The notes: generated by a model from the sequence alone, not told the origin. A DNA stretch of 64,000 nucleotides from Rhypophila decipiens (GCA_033297075.1 MU858053.1:434001-498000); one strand, 5' to 3'; positions 46,158 to 57,732 are shown, numbered from the stretch's first letter. Translations and numbers: made by a program.

Positions 46158-48580
46158 TCAGATCTGCAAAGCCTCGCGTGATGGCGACTTGAATGGACAT
46201 TGATCCAGCAAACCGGTGTCTATGATGCTTGCGCTCCCTCGACCAAACTTGGTCCCGCCACTGAATCCGACATACTGTTTTCCAGCCAACAGCTGCCAAA
46301 CCATCCAGTAGACATCCTCGAGACACGGCTCGGCTAGCTCACGCCAAACAGGGCATGGCTCGCCGTGAATGGAGGGCGGGGCGCTACCAGACCAGTCAAA
46401 CGTGACGGGGGGCGCCCGGCAGCCCTTCGCTTTCTTGATCGCCCTGTCCGAGGCTGGTCGGTTTTCCTTGTTATCATTGCGCCATTTCATGCGGTCCTCC
46501 AGAGGTGGGACGATCCAGCCGCCTGAAGCCAGAAGCGTAGCATGGCGGTGGGCAGACCCCGGACCAGTCAAGCCGTTGGTGTTGGACAATTTTCCAGGGA
46601 GTGCAACAACACGCACACAGTAAATGAAAGAATTCTCCTTGAGCCGACGGAAGTCGGGCTCCTTCATCAACCTCTCCATATTCTGTTTACGTTGCAGGCG
46701 GAGCGTCGTTTCCAAGGCCAACAGGCTCTCAACCATGGGAAAGCTCTTCGCAAAGGCTTTATCCGCCTTGGTTGCAGCATTGTCAGTTTCATCGTCTTCC
46801 TCCGATTCGCCATTGCTGGCGGCGAGACTGCCGTGGTTCGAAATGTTGCTGCCCCAGCTAGGAGAGTTGGCAACGGGAAAGTTAGGCAGTTTACCTCGGG
46901 TGCCGGATCCCTCGCCGTCACTAGTTGAGCCGGCAGCGGGCGACTTAGGAAGTCTTTTGCGTCGGCTGCTGGACGGCCATTCAGGAGTGTTGGCAACGGG
47001 CAATTCAGGCAGTTTACGTTGGGTGCCGGTTCTCTCGCCAGCACTAGTTGAGTCGGCAGCGGGCGAGTTAGGAAGTTTGCGTCGGGGCGGTCGGGGCGAG
47101 TTGGGAACTTTGTGTTGGGTGCTGGACGGCTCGCCGTCATTAGTCGAGTTGACGAGACTTGGCTCAGCCTTGTCGACGGGCGGATTAGTTGAGTCTGGTT
47201 CAGTGGACGTGGCATCGAGCGGGCGTTTTCCTAAGCCTGTCTCAGAAATTATTTGAGTGATCGCTTGCAGATCTGAGCCCGTGGGAGCTTTGGCAATCCT
47301 GTCACCAAAAATCGAGGTGGGCTTAGAGTGCGGGATGGAGGCGCCAGGGCGACCAGCACCGGTATCCCCGATCGTCGATGTCGGTAGAAGTGGCTCCGGT
47401 GAGACAGGGTCGGCAAGAGGGAGCCAAACATCGCGCGAAGCGATTCGACAACGCTTCATCAGATCGCTATCGGCACCCGACACACGCTTGATCTGAATCT
47501 CAATGAACACGCGGGTTTCTTTAGTGTTGTTGGTGATCCAATCACCAAAGAACATGGGCATGCTCCACATATCGTCTCTCGGGGGTGTCGGCGCTCCGAA
47601 GAATGTTTTAACCAGCTCTGCAGTCTGACGCTTGAGAGCTGAGTCCTCCTCGCTCGACTGATCTTCGTTTCTGGTCTGTGGCTCATCCAACGTCACCGTG
47701 TATGGGTCCTTGGGATTTCCTGCACTCCAGTCAAGGTGGAAAATGCAGGAGTTCTCCAGCTCCTCCTGGACCTTGATAGCTTCAGTTTTTCGACGCATAA
47801 TATCAATAATTTGGGCCCTATGATGGTCAATCAGAGGGGCATAAGTTGGAGTGACCCGAATCCGAGAAGCATTGACGGTTTGCTCTGACTCCTCTACCTG
47901 CGTCTCATCGCCGTCATCGTCCGACCGGTTACTGACAGGAGGTGGAAGGGGGGACATGCCGCCTTCTGGACCCTGATCCTTGCTTTGCATTGTTGCCGGG
48001 GGCTTGATAGAACTTCGTGGCAACTGACGACTGCGGGGCAGGCCGACCAGGTCGGACTCGGAGATCTGAGATTGCGTATCTAGAGCCGTGGAAGATTGAG
48101 CCTCAGGCGACTTTGAAATTCGAAGTGGAGGGATCTCAGACTCGTAAGGCAAAAGACTAGGCACTTGGCGGTCTCGAGAGTCGACGATCTTTTGATTCTC
48201 CGAACCGAATCTGGGTTTACCGGGGTTGACTGGAGCGAGAATTAGCAATGAATAATGATGAAATGGTTGACGATGCGAGAATTAGCAATGAACAAAGATG
48301 AAATGGTTGACGGTGGGGAACCCTTTAAAGATGTTGAGAAAGCGTCACTGCAGAAAAAGCCAAGGAAAGAAAAAGGAAAAAAAAAAAAAACCTTACCGAA
48401 CAAACCAGCAGGAGTGCTGGCATGCCTTTCGCTGGTGGCAAGAGCCAAATGTTCAAATCCGGGCGGAGGTCGCAACCCAGCGCGACCAACGTCGGGCGGC
48501 TGGCAAGCACCGTGAACGGGGGCGTCCGTCATTTCGATATCGTCGCTCATCTTTCCTTTCCTTGCGCCGGATTCTGTCAT
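46158..48580 (-). CDS. Unrecognised 751-aa protein with internal Pro/Ser repeats
   Basis: Exons 48580-48397 and 48229-46158. The intron (48396-48230, 167 nt, GTAAGG/CCAG) splits a Val codon and contains a long T run and a tandem duplication. The N-terminus MTESGARKGKMSDDIEMTDAP and the RPPPGFEHLAL motif suggest a soluble, probably nuclear or cytosolic protein; no signal peptide or membrane segment is seen. The N-terminal half has an Arg/Glu-rich region (HHRAQIIDIMRRKTEAIKVQ) and a folded-looking block (MFFGDWITN, RVFIEIQIKRV). The middle holds two imperfect copies of about 40 residues (RKLPNSPAADSTSAGE and RLPKSPAAGSTSDGE, each followed by KLP-x-x-PVAN). The C-terminal part looks globular (FIYCVRVVALPGKL, EDVYWMVWQLLAGKQYVGFSGG). 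I do not recognise the family; it may be lineage-specific. The second ATG, ten codons in, is an alternative start. Confidence 0.8.
48235..48314. repeat. 40-bp tandem duplication inside an intron
   Basis: Copy 1 (48235-48274) and copy 2 (48275-48314) are identical at 37 of 40 positions. Both lie in the intron of the 751-aa protein gene, and copy 1 abuts the splice acceptor, so the GCTAAT branch-like word appears twice. Confidence 0.95.
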
Positions 48581-50178
48581 TCCGACCCTTGTGCGGCCGG
48601 CGAGGATGACTGTGCTTTCCTTTCTTTTCTGCGAGGGAAGAAAATCAAGCTGAAATGAGTTGCGACTTCTTGGGGGAGATCTTTTCTGTGTTGGGGATTG
48701 GCAGGTGGAAGGAATTGAGAGGAGAGGTTGAGCAGGAGCCCACGGAAGCGCAAGAGTGAGTTTTGAGAACTCTGCGTGAGCTAGCTGCAATGACGGCGAG
48801 CTTCAAACCCACAATGCTGGGCCGTGTGCATTTCCCCCTCCATTGCCCGGTCTTTGCACGCTCCTGACAAACACCAACTGGTTGCCAACTTTGCTAGGGA
48901 CGCGACCCATTCATTCATCCCATCCAACCACCATGAACATTTTGGCCGTCAGTCCTTTGCCAGCCATTGAAAGCCCTGCAGACGAACTCTTCAGATGACG
49001 CATAACAGCCCGGGACCTCTTTAGTCCCAAAGATACGCAACATGACAAAACATCACAATCTAACACCAGGTGTGTGTGTTGTACGGAGACACTGGAGGGA
49101 CGAAGCAGGGGAGATAATGGAACATGGCGACCTCAATGGAAGGAAATAGGCAAGGTGATCTTGTTTATCAGGACAAATGTGGAAGAAGGAAACAAAACAC
49201 CACTGTCTAGTTGGACTACTTGACCAACCCAAGACGCTGCTTATAAGGAAAAGAATTGCGCCTGGATACGATCCAAGACGTTGGAATTGAAAGTGAGGCG
49301 ATGCGGCTGAAGAGCTGACCCCAAGGAGGGACAAGCGCTCGATTAGCGACGGGAGTTAGCGCATCGTAGATCCGTACGGTGCAACTGCAGACTTCGCACG
49401 TAGCTGGTGCACTGTCCTCCGACCTCATACACTACCAATGTTGAAATGCCCAACACTGCAGGCGTGCCGTTAGGCTGGAGCTGGTTCGCTCTCGTGTTGG
49501 ACGAGGTTGCACCCGCCTATTCCAAACAAGAAAGGCCATGACTGACGTGTATTCACAGGAGTGCATCCAACAGTCTGGGGTCTCTAGACTGCATCGTCAA
49601 CACTCCACACCGGCACACTACGTGCCTCTGCGCAGGCTAGTACCATCAACAAACGCGGAGAAAGGGGGCTCACTGTGCTGATGGGCAACGGCGGATCTGT
49701 CAGCAAGCGGATCCTTTTGCCATCGGGTAACCCGAACTTGGGTCGGTAGTCAATTGTTCTTAGAATGACTGACACTCAACTCACAGCCGTCCAGACTTGG
49801 GAATACTGCTTTGAGCTCACTTATTGGGAGGGAGAGCAGCCGACAATCAAAGGAATTTAACAACGTGCGGAGGACGGCTGGCCTCCAGGTACGTCATCCG
49901 ACAAAGGGGTTGTGTATTATTAGAGACCGGCAAACTGACAAAGAGCCATGACTGACCGTCTCACCGTGTATGAATGAAATGTTGATAATAAACATGGTGC
50001 CAATAATGGATGGAAAGAAACAAATGACACGTGAACTGTACAGAGGCAGCGAAGATACCACGCCACGCAGCAGATGCAGGTTTTCACCTCTTGAAGCATT
50101 GAGTCGGTTTCCCCTGAGACCCTGGGATTCTGCTGGTTGCTCAGATTCTTGGCGGTGTTTGACTGATAATGCTGGGAA

Positions 50179-50192
50179 TATCCGTACGGATA
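50179..50192. promoter_or_regulatory. Perfect 14-bp palindrome TATCCGTACGGATA
   Basis: This joins the two orientations of the CGGATA/GTAC word that recurs between genes in this window. It lies about 900 bp upstream of the eIF2A start. A dimeric regulator site is one possibility, a repeat relic another. Confidence 0.35.
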
Positions 50193-50380
50193 AGCAGTCT
50201 AGAATTCGGGCGGGGCCCCACTGCACTGCGGGTGGGCCCTGAAATGCGCCTCGTCCGGCCAGTGAGTTACTGGTTTACAGAGTGGCCTGTGGGCGCCCAG
50301 TGGCCACTGCGCCTGATTCAGCGCGACGGTAAAAGGCAGCAAAAATCGCACTAACAAAATAAAATCACGATATTGTGGAA

Positions 50381-50456
50381 CCTGTTTCCTCTTCTTTTTT
50401 CCTTTCCTCTTCTCTCCCTCGTCCCCTTCCCCTTCCCCATCCCCCTTCCCCAGCCC
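50381..50456 (+). promoter_or_regulatory. CT-rich promoter tract of the eIF2A gene
   Basis: About 75 bp almost free of purines (TTCCTCTTC, CCCCTTCCCC blocks), about 640 bp upstream of the start codon. It resembles the CT blocks that precede transcription starts of strongly expressed fungal genes, which suits a translation factor. No start site is shown by the sequence itself. Confidence 0.4.
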
Positions 50457-51091
50457 ATCCGGTCTCGACACGCACCGCCTTTGCCAATCTCCCCCCCAGG
50501 GTGCTTTTCTTCTTTCATCATTCCCGTTCCTGTTGGTCGGTTCTATTCTTTTGGATCTTTCCACCCTTCGTCTCGTGGTGGTAAACGGCCTCTTTGTCAC
50601 CCGAACTGCAAAGCCCCGCCAAAGCACGCGAACACTGCAACCTCCCAAAGTCGTCGGCTCGATCCACAATCTCGCGTCGTCTGTGCCTCGCAATTCGTCC
50701 CTCGTCTTGTCGCGATTCAGCGCATCGTTGACAGTGCCTATTGCTCGGCTATAACGCATCCCGCAAGTCCCGATACCGCTCTCGATCCGAAGCAGTCGTG
50801 CAGCGAGACTTTCGACCTCGACTGATTGCGAGTGCCCGCCATTTTGTCCACTTGCCGATATCAATCCTACCGGTCAGAGTAGCTTCAGGCTTCAGGCAGT
50901 TCTTTGCACCCCAGGTCCGATACGTCTCTTGCGCAACGTTCTATCGCAAAGTCGGCTTTGATCGATTCTCCACAACTCGACTATCTTTAACCCCGCCATC
51001 CACGGGAGCCAATCGCCAACAAACAAGAAGAAAATCATACAAGCAAGCAATCTCAACCTGCCATAGTGATCAACTGTGACTTTGACTAGTC

Positions 51092-53262
51092 ATGGCCAGT
51101 CCGTTGCAGTTTGCTTACCGAACCCAGAAGGCCATCGGTGTCTTTGACGCCGCGCCTGTCTACGAAGCCCTTCCTGGGTTCACTCAGCCTGAGGGGAATC
51201 TCCGGTGTTGTACATACTCGCCATGTGGCCGATACTTTGCCTACGCCTCTAACGAAGGCGTCAATGTTGTCGACGCCTCCGTTGGCCACATCATCGCCTC
51301 CCTCCCGATCCCCAACGTTTACGAGCTCGATTTCTCTCCTCGCGGCACCTTCCTGAGCACCTGGGAACGCCCCGCGAAAGATGAGGCCGGGGATGCCACA
51401 AAGAATCTCAAGGTCTGGCGCGTTGTCGAGGAGGTCGAAGGCGCAGAGAAGCAGCCCCTTGGCAGATTTGTTCAGAAATCAATGTCGGGCTGGAACCTGC
51501 AGTACACCTCGGACGAACGATACTGCGCTCGCCTCGTGACCAACGAGGTGCAGTTCTACGATAGCAATAATTTGACCACTGTCTGGAACAAGCTGCGTGT
51601 TGAGGGAGTGACTCACTTCGCTGTTGCGCCTGGTTTGAATCAGAATGTGGCCGTCTTCGTGCCTGAACGCAAGGTAGGTCTCTTCCTCGCCGTGCTCTTG
51701 TTTCCCATGCTACATTAGCCCCCATGCTAACTCTGGCTGAACAGGGTCAACCCGCGGCCGTCAAAGTGTTCAACGTGCCGCAGTTCAACTCGCCAATCTC
51801 CCAAAAGACCTTCTTCAAGGGTGACAAGGTCCAGCTGAAGTGGAACGGACAGGGCACCAGCCTGATTGTGCTGGCACAAACAGAGGTGGACAAGTCCAAC
51901 AAGAGTTACTATGGTGAAACAAACATGTACCTCCTGAGCGCCAATGGCGCTTTTGACGCCCGCATCACGCTCGACAAGGAAGGACCCATCCACGACGTTG
52001 CATGGTCTCCCAATTCCAAGGAGTTTGGTGTCGTTTACGGCTTTATGCCGGCCAAGACCACCATTTTCAACCATCGCGCCGTAGCCACCCACTCCTTTGC
52101 CATCGGTCCTCGCAACACCATAAGCTTCTCTCCTACCGGCAGGTTCGTCTTGGTTGCTGGCTTTGGCAATTTGGCTGGCCAGATCGACGTCTACGATATG
52201 GAGAAAGATTACCGCAAGATTTGCACGATCGAGAGCGGGAACCCCAGTGTTTGCACTTGGAGTCCGGATAGCCGCTATATCTTGACAGCCACGACTTCTC
52301 CCCGTCTGCGCGTGGACAACGGAATCAAACTCTGGCACGTGGGTGGCGGGATCATGTACAACGAGGAAATGGTTGAGCTGTACAATGTTATGTGGCGCCC
52401 AACCACGCCCAACTCACCTCCTAGCGGAGACCCGTTGCATCCTGTGCCCACTCCCCATGAATCTGCTTTGAAGTACTTGGGGACGGTAAAGACGCCGTCC
52501 AAGCCTGCGGGTGCCTATCGACCTCCTGGAGCTCGGGGTGCTTCCACCCCTCTGCATTTCAAGCGAGAGGACGAGGGCGGCGCTGCACACTCGGTCAGCA
52601 ACGGCACCCCTTCGATCGGTCCTAATGGGTTCGGCCGCCCGCGCCGTCAGATCCCTGGTGCTGAGTTTGCAGAGCCTCCCGCTGTCCCTGGTGCCACACC
52701 AGTCGTTGGCGCGGCCGTCGACGAAGATGGACTGTCGAAAACGGCTCTGAAGAACAAGAAAAAGCGGGGTGGTAAGAAGGGCAAAGATGGCGAGAACAAA
52801 ACTTCGCCGTCTGGAACTGAGGGTGGATTGGCACCGCCTCCTCGAGAGTACGGTAGCGGGTCTGGTAACGAAGGACGCAGCCCGGAGCGACGAGGACACC
52901 ACCAGCATCAACGCAGTCAGTCCCGTAACAACTACCCGGTTCGCAATCGTAGCAATACCCACCGCGCTCGTTCCCAGAGCCGTCCTAACCAAAGACAAGG
53001 ACAGCAGCAGAATGACAGCTACCATCCCCTTCCTCAGAACGGCCAGAGCGGGGCTCCGACTGTCCAAAATAATGATGCTACGGGCGCAAACAGCGCCAAC
53101 GCCAAGAAAATGCGCAGCTTGCAGAAGAAGATCAGGGCCATTGAGGATCTGGAGATGCGCCATGCCGGCGGCGAGAAGCTTGAGGACACGCAGATGAAGA
53201 AGATTGCTACCAAGGCCAGTGTTATCAAGGAGCTCGAGGTCTTGGAGAAGGAGTTTGCTTGA
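51092..53262 (+). CDS. Eukaryotic translation initiation factor 2A (eIF2A)
   Basis: Exons 51092-51673 and 51745-53262; 699 aa. The 71-nt intron (GTAGGT, GGCTGAACAG) falls between VFVPERK and GQPAAVKVF and keeps phase 0. The N-terminal ~430 residues form the eIF2A beta-propeller with recurrent strands: YSPCGRYFAYAS, ELDFSPRGTFL, NLKVWRV, QLKWNGQGTSLIVLAQTE-x-DKSNKSYYGE, IHDVAWSPNSKEFGVVYG, NTISFSPTGRFVLVAGFGNLAGQIDVYD and CTWSPDSRYILTATTSPRLRVDNGIKLWH. The C-terminal part is linker (Pro/Gly-rich, RGASTPLHFKRED, then KNKKKRGGKKG, an Arg/Ser/Gln-rich stretch) ending in the conserved helix KMRSLQKKIRAIEDLEMR...IKELEVLEKEF. The factor delivers initiator tRNA or modulates non-canonical initiation. 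Confidence 0.98.
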
Positions 53263-54308
53263 TTCTGTGGGGAGTCCCATGACGGTTGGCGATGCCCTTT
53301 TCGTCCGCTTCGCGACAGTTTTATAAACCCACTGGTTGAGAGCGTTTACGGATAGAATCGAAATCTATCACAAGGTCAATGCAGAGTGTTGGTCCTACGG
53401 CATGTCTTGTTATGAGTGAGTTGTTGGCTCTTTCTCAGGTACCTGGATAAGGCAGACTTGTTGTGCTCGAACCCTTAGATGGATGTTTGAGAGAGGAGGC
53501 GATTGAGCGGTTTTGGTAGATGGAAGATAGATAAAAGGAAACTCCGAAAATCCATGACAAGATTTCAACTGATGGCCAGTCCAACCGTCTTGTCCCACTG
53601 TCTTGATGCTAAACAGGTGTTTCACTCGCATCACAAAATACCACTACCAATAGCAGATGATGGAACTGATAATCTGTATACTTTGACAAATCGGGAGCTT
53701 TTTTTTGGTTTTTCATTTTTGTTGTTCCTAGCGTTCCTCTTTATGTGGACTGGGTCCAAGTGCCTCTACTGCTCATTTCACAGACAAGTCAATAAGAGAA
53801 ATCACCAATTAGTTCAGCTGTATCTAGAGACCGAGGCCAGAGTTCTTTGATTCCAGTCGGCCAAACTGCCACTAATCTGCCTCATCCATGTGCTGTCACG
53901 GTCCATCTGTTGCGAGTGCCTATATAGGTGTAGGTATGTGTATGGTAGTTTGTCCCTGGTCACCTGACGATCGAAACATCTGAGACTTGTCACTTGATAC
54001 ATGTTGTGCCGGCCGTCCATTGCATCTCTCCCGTGTCAAAAGCCATCACTAAATCTGCGCTACAGTAGCACCAGTATTCATCACAGGAGGAATCTACCTC
54101 TGCCTTTCCCGCGTGATAATTATCTTCGGCGAATCCCTTTCCTACCTCCGCCCACGAACATACACGATACTTTTCGTAACCTGCGATGTCATCTCCCTTA
54201 TCCTTCAAGCCGCATCCTAGGCCGGCAACCCGGTTAACACTAAAATGATCTCCTGTTCGATAGATGATCGGTTCTCCAGAGACCAAAGGGCATCCTTGCT
54301 TGATATCC
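53263..54308. other. Convergent intergenic region after eIF2A
   Basis: Between the 3' ends of eIF2A and the minus-strand gene at 54309. No coding sequence was seen. Confidence 0.6.
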
Positions 54309-55364
54309 TCATGCTCCAAAGGACGACAAGACATCTTGTATCTTGCGTTTCTTCCGAGGTGGGAGATTTGTTCGGCTGGGTTCGCAGGGTTTCTCTGGGA
54401 GCTGTTGTGGTCCCGTTGATGACTTCGTAGAGGTGCGCCGGAATTCACAGGTAGTGAAAGAATATTGGTACCGAGACATGTTTATTCTTATCTTGACATA
54501 CACCGTTGGCGTTTTTGGTGTCGCTGCAGCAGATGCGGTCTTGAGCGACGAGCTGACAAAGGTCCAGCCATGCTCCTCGGCCAAGGGTACGGCGATTTGA
54601 TCTATCTCATGCCACAAGGACGATTTTCGGCGACGAGTTACGGACATCTCGTACAGAGACAAGGCGGGGAAGATGGAAATGTATCTCAATGATTGAAATG
54701 TGATCCCGAGACCTATCAAACTGAGGGTCTGCAGGAGGGGGAACGCGTCTCCTGTCTCGCTCCACCCCTTGACGAGTCTATCGCCCACTTCGTTGCGTTC
54801 CAGGAGAGTACTGCCGTAGTCAAGTGTCAGGGTTGACAGATTGTCCAACCTGGCCAGGGTTAAAAGCTCATCGGTGCGGAAGTGGTCAATCCCAATGATG
54901 GTGAGGCTAGTCAAAAAGTACTTGTCGGCGCATACCAATGGCTTGGTGTAATAGCTAAGCTCGTAAGACGGTAATAAAATATCCACGCGGTAGGAATACA
55001 GCTGATTACTTGTGTTGGGATCAGGATTGTGGTCCTTGTCTGCAAGGAGCAGCTTCGAGAATATCTTCCAGACGTGCAAGGAAAGCATTCCGTATGTTGC
55101 ACACTCGTTGTAGATACGCCAGAGATAGAACGGAGGGAGGCTGGCCATGGTCTCCTCGTTGACGGTGTGAAGATTTTTGACGACCGTGTCGAGCGTCATT
55201 TCCATGAGGGATCGCGGTTTCGGCCATTTTTGCGAGCGCGTGTAGCGCAGGTGAGAAGATTGCCCTTGTGTGAAATCAGGTGAATAACTCCAATCTCGGT
55301 CATGGTGATCAGCCTGAACGGTCAGCTCGTTGAAGGCGACGCCGGGGTCATGCTGGAAAGACAT
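54309..55364 (-). CDS. Unrecognised fungal protein, 351 aa, with repeat-like LxxLTL segments
   Basis: Single open frame from the ATG at 55364. It starts MSFQHDPGVAFNEL. The middle (about 65-110) has an SLPPFYLWRIYNECATYGMLSLHVWKIFSKLL block, followed by leucine-rich strands (FLTSLTIIGIDHF, LDNLSTLTLDYGSTLL, LLQTLSLIGLG) that resemble degenerate leucine-rich repeats of F-box-type proteins, although no F-box was found. The C-terminus is basic (RKKRKIQDVLSSFGA) and could be a nuclear localisation signal. I do not know the family. The frame is intact and composition is protein-like, so it is probably a real gene; an unseen intron is possible. Confidence 0.65.
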   Translation of the reverse strand: MSFQHDPGVAFNELTVQADHHDRDWSYSPDFTQGQSSHLRYTRSQKWPKPRSLMEMTLDTVVKNLHTVNEETMASLPPFYLWRIYNECATYGMLSLHVWKIFSKLLLADKDHNPDPNTSNQLYSYRVDILLPSYELSYYTKPLVCADKYFLTSLTIIGIDHFRTDELLTLARLDNLSTLTLDYGSTLLERNEVGDRLVKGWSETGDAFPLLQTLSLIGLGITFQSLRYISIFPALSLYEMSVTRRRKSSLWHEIDQIAVPLAEEHGWTFVSSSLKTASAAATPKTPTVYVKIRINMSRYQYSFTTCEFRRTSTKSSTGPQQLPEKPCEPSRTNLPPRKKRKIQDVLSSFGA

Positions 55365-56512
55365 GGTCTGCAGCGTGAACCGGGAGGAATAAAAGAGGTT
55401 TGGCCCGAGTTGCTGTCACGTCGCCAAATTGGGAGTATTGAATTGGCTACAATCGGCGCTGTTAAAGATTGGCTGATGCCGACGGTGAGACACAAAAGCT
55501 AGGTGTAAGAAAAGGAAACTATAGATAAGTTATTTCATGTTGTCGTGGTGGCGGGTGACCTGGTAGAGTGATGGGATGAAAAACTGTGCAGTTCTACGGA
55601 AACATTTCAAGATGGATTGTGAGTTGTATCAACGCCATTTTCTCGCCCTCAACCCAATAGCAAAAATTTGCAGGCGATCGAAAATAAGAAGACATTGATT
55701 AGGTCGTTAGTCTATCCCCCAGTTTCCCCTCTAGAATATCATTGAAAAGGATGGAATCCAGAGTGAATTTGGGGGAATCAGTTTTATATGATGAGAGAAG
55801 AAGAAAAAATACTGAAATTTCGGCAGCGACGCAGACAATTTAAAGGCACGTATGGTGCTTTGGCGTGGCTGGTGTGTGGCTGGTGTGTGGATAATAGGAC
55901 GGGTGACCTGGCCAATCAAAGTGAGGAAGCGGTGAGCAAAAGAACCCCACTACCGGACAAAAATGGTCCATCACGTGGCGTGGAGGTTGTGCAGTGACAC
56001 TCACCTCACCCCTATGGATAGATATGGTGTCACGGATGAACCAGAAGGTGACTGGTGAGTATCCGTAAAATGAGGGATCTTACAATCTGTGACAAACAAG
56101 TAGGCGGTTATCTAGTAAAGAAATGATATATTATAATTAAACGTCTGGACTCTGGAGCTGCCCCGCCCCAACTACTTTGTATGAGTTTCCAACTGAGCCC
56201 CTCCTAAAAAGTGACATCGTCTCGCCCGACAAATACAATCTTTCAATCTCTGGGTTTCTCGGGCCACTAGGTTCTCTACAAACATTACCCAAACCTTATC
56301 AGCTTAACGTCTGAATATATATAGTGTGGTTCAAGATCTACTTGTGACGTTTCGACACGTCGAATAGAACAGGCAACCCGCTTCTATTTTTTACCAACGG
56401 TCTTTTACCCCTCCATCGCCGTCGTCCACAAACTACCCCGCCCTCCCCCCGCCCCTCATCTGGAGAGATCTCAAGAACAACAGCTTTCGCCCATCGAAAA
56501 CTTCAATAAAAA
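55365..56512. other. Divergent intergenic region upstream of the PP28 gene
   Basis: Shared upstream DNA of the genes starting at 55364 (-) and 56513 (+). A GTATCCGTA word is near 56059. C-rich DNA at about 56420-56455 precedes the PP28 start. No gene was recognised. Confidence 0.6.
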
Positions 56513-57456
56513 ATGTCAGGCAGAGGAGCTCCCGGCGCGAATTCCCGCGGAAGAGGTGGAAAGTTCAGAAAATTCACTCGCGGAGGCAAGTCAAGAGCCC
56601 GGAGACATTGATTTCACCCCAGACGCATGACGTGTGATTAACTTGCTCATCACCAGGCGGCAAGCACTTCTCGCGCGATCTCCGACCCCTCGATGCCGAT
56701 GGAAACGAAATAAGCATGTGGAGCGCTGACGCGCGAAACAAGAAGAACGCTGACGACTCTGACGAGGAAGAAGACTCGGAGGAGGAGGAGTCCTCCGAGG
56801 AGGAAGAGTCTGACGATGATGCCGGCCCCTCCAATGCCAGCCTCACCGAGGCACAAAACCGCGAGGAACGCAAGAAACAGAAGAAGGCGCTCAAGGAGGC
56901 AGCCATCGCCAAGGCCAAGGCACAGAGCGTGCAAGTCGGTGATTTGCCCCCCAGTGACTCGGAAGAGGAGAGCGAAGACGACATGCCCGCCAACCCGAAC
57001 CGTTCAGCCGCTTCCCGCAATCAGGCCAAGGCGGCCCCTGTTAGCTCCGTGACCGAGGCCGTGAGCAAGCTCAGCGTCAACGCGCCTGCGAGCAGACGCG
57101 AGCGTGAGGCTGCAGATGCGGCGGCTGCGAAGGAGAGATACCGCAAGCTCCACGAGGCTGGCAAGACCGACGAGGCCAAGGCCGATCTGGCTCGCTTGAG
57201 ACTCATTCGAGAGAAGCGTGAGGCCGAGTCCGCGCGGAAACAGGTATGCACTAAAAATCTCTGTTCCATTTGTTCCGCATATGCTGTGGATCGTCCTTTA
57301 CATGATCAAGATATCTGACCAGCATTTTGTTTGTTTCAGGCCGAAAAAGAGGAGAGGGAAGCAATAGAGGCAGAAAAGAAGGCCCAGATAGAAGCCAAAG
57401 AGGCCAAGAAACGTGAGGCGGCAATGGGACCCAAAGCCAAGAAGGGCAAGAAATGA
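56513..57456 (+). CDS. PP28/PDAP1-type casein kinase substrate phosphoprotein
   Basis: Exons 56513-56585, 56657-57243, 57340-57456; 258 aa. The first intron (56586-56656, 71 nt) is GC-AG: exon 1 ends GGAG and the donor is GCAAGT, the standard non-canonical donor; the GTCAAG three bases later would break the frame. The second intron (57244-57339) is ordinary GTATGC/TCAG. The N-terminus is Gly/Arg-rich (MSGRGAPGANSRGRGGKF-like), then GKHFSRDLRPLDADGNEISMWS, an acidic Ser/Glu stretch (about 55-90) with casein kinase 2 type sites, and the PP28 domain with YRKLHEAGKTDEAKADLARLRLIREKREAE. The tail is Lys/Glu/Ala-rich and ends KAKKGKK. The animal relative is a heat- and acid-stable phosphoprotein of unclear role; the fungal function is unknown. 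It converges on the membrane protein gene at 57733. Confidence 0.93.
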
Positions 57457-57732
57457 GGCGTTGATTATATTTACTTGGTGAACCAAGCGAAGGTCATATC
57501 TTGGCTTGGTGTCCACGCCGGATTGTACCAGATGTCTATTTATGCAAAGTTTTGATCCCGCCCGTCCCAACGTGCCCGCTGGTAGTTTTTTCTTTTGAAC
57601 ATGACATCCGCAATTAGTCTGTAGCGTCCCTACACGTACATCTCTCGTCTATGCAGTACATGTATCCCTGATTCCCAGTGACGATTGTATGTGCAAAAAG
57701 AGGCCATATGGACATGATACATTACCCCGATT

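Larger units (their letters stand above)
48581..51091. other. Divergent intergenic region, 2.5 kb, upstream of eIF2A
   Basis: Lies between two divergent starts. It contains the perfect 14-bp palindrome TATCCGTACGGATA at 50179-50192 and a long CT-rich tract at 50381-50456, likely marking the eIF2A promoter. Frames at 50199-51079 on both strands are leader-region artefacts without ATG or domains. Confidence 0.6.

Noticed and set aside
50373..51079. Possible upstream open reading frames in the eIF2A leader
   Set aside because: The longer frames begin with TTG-type codons, not ATG, so they are not evidence for upstream translation.
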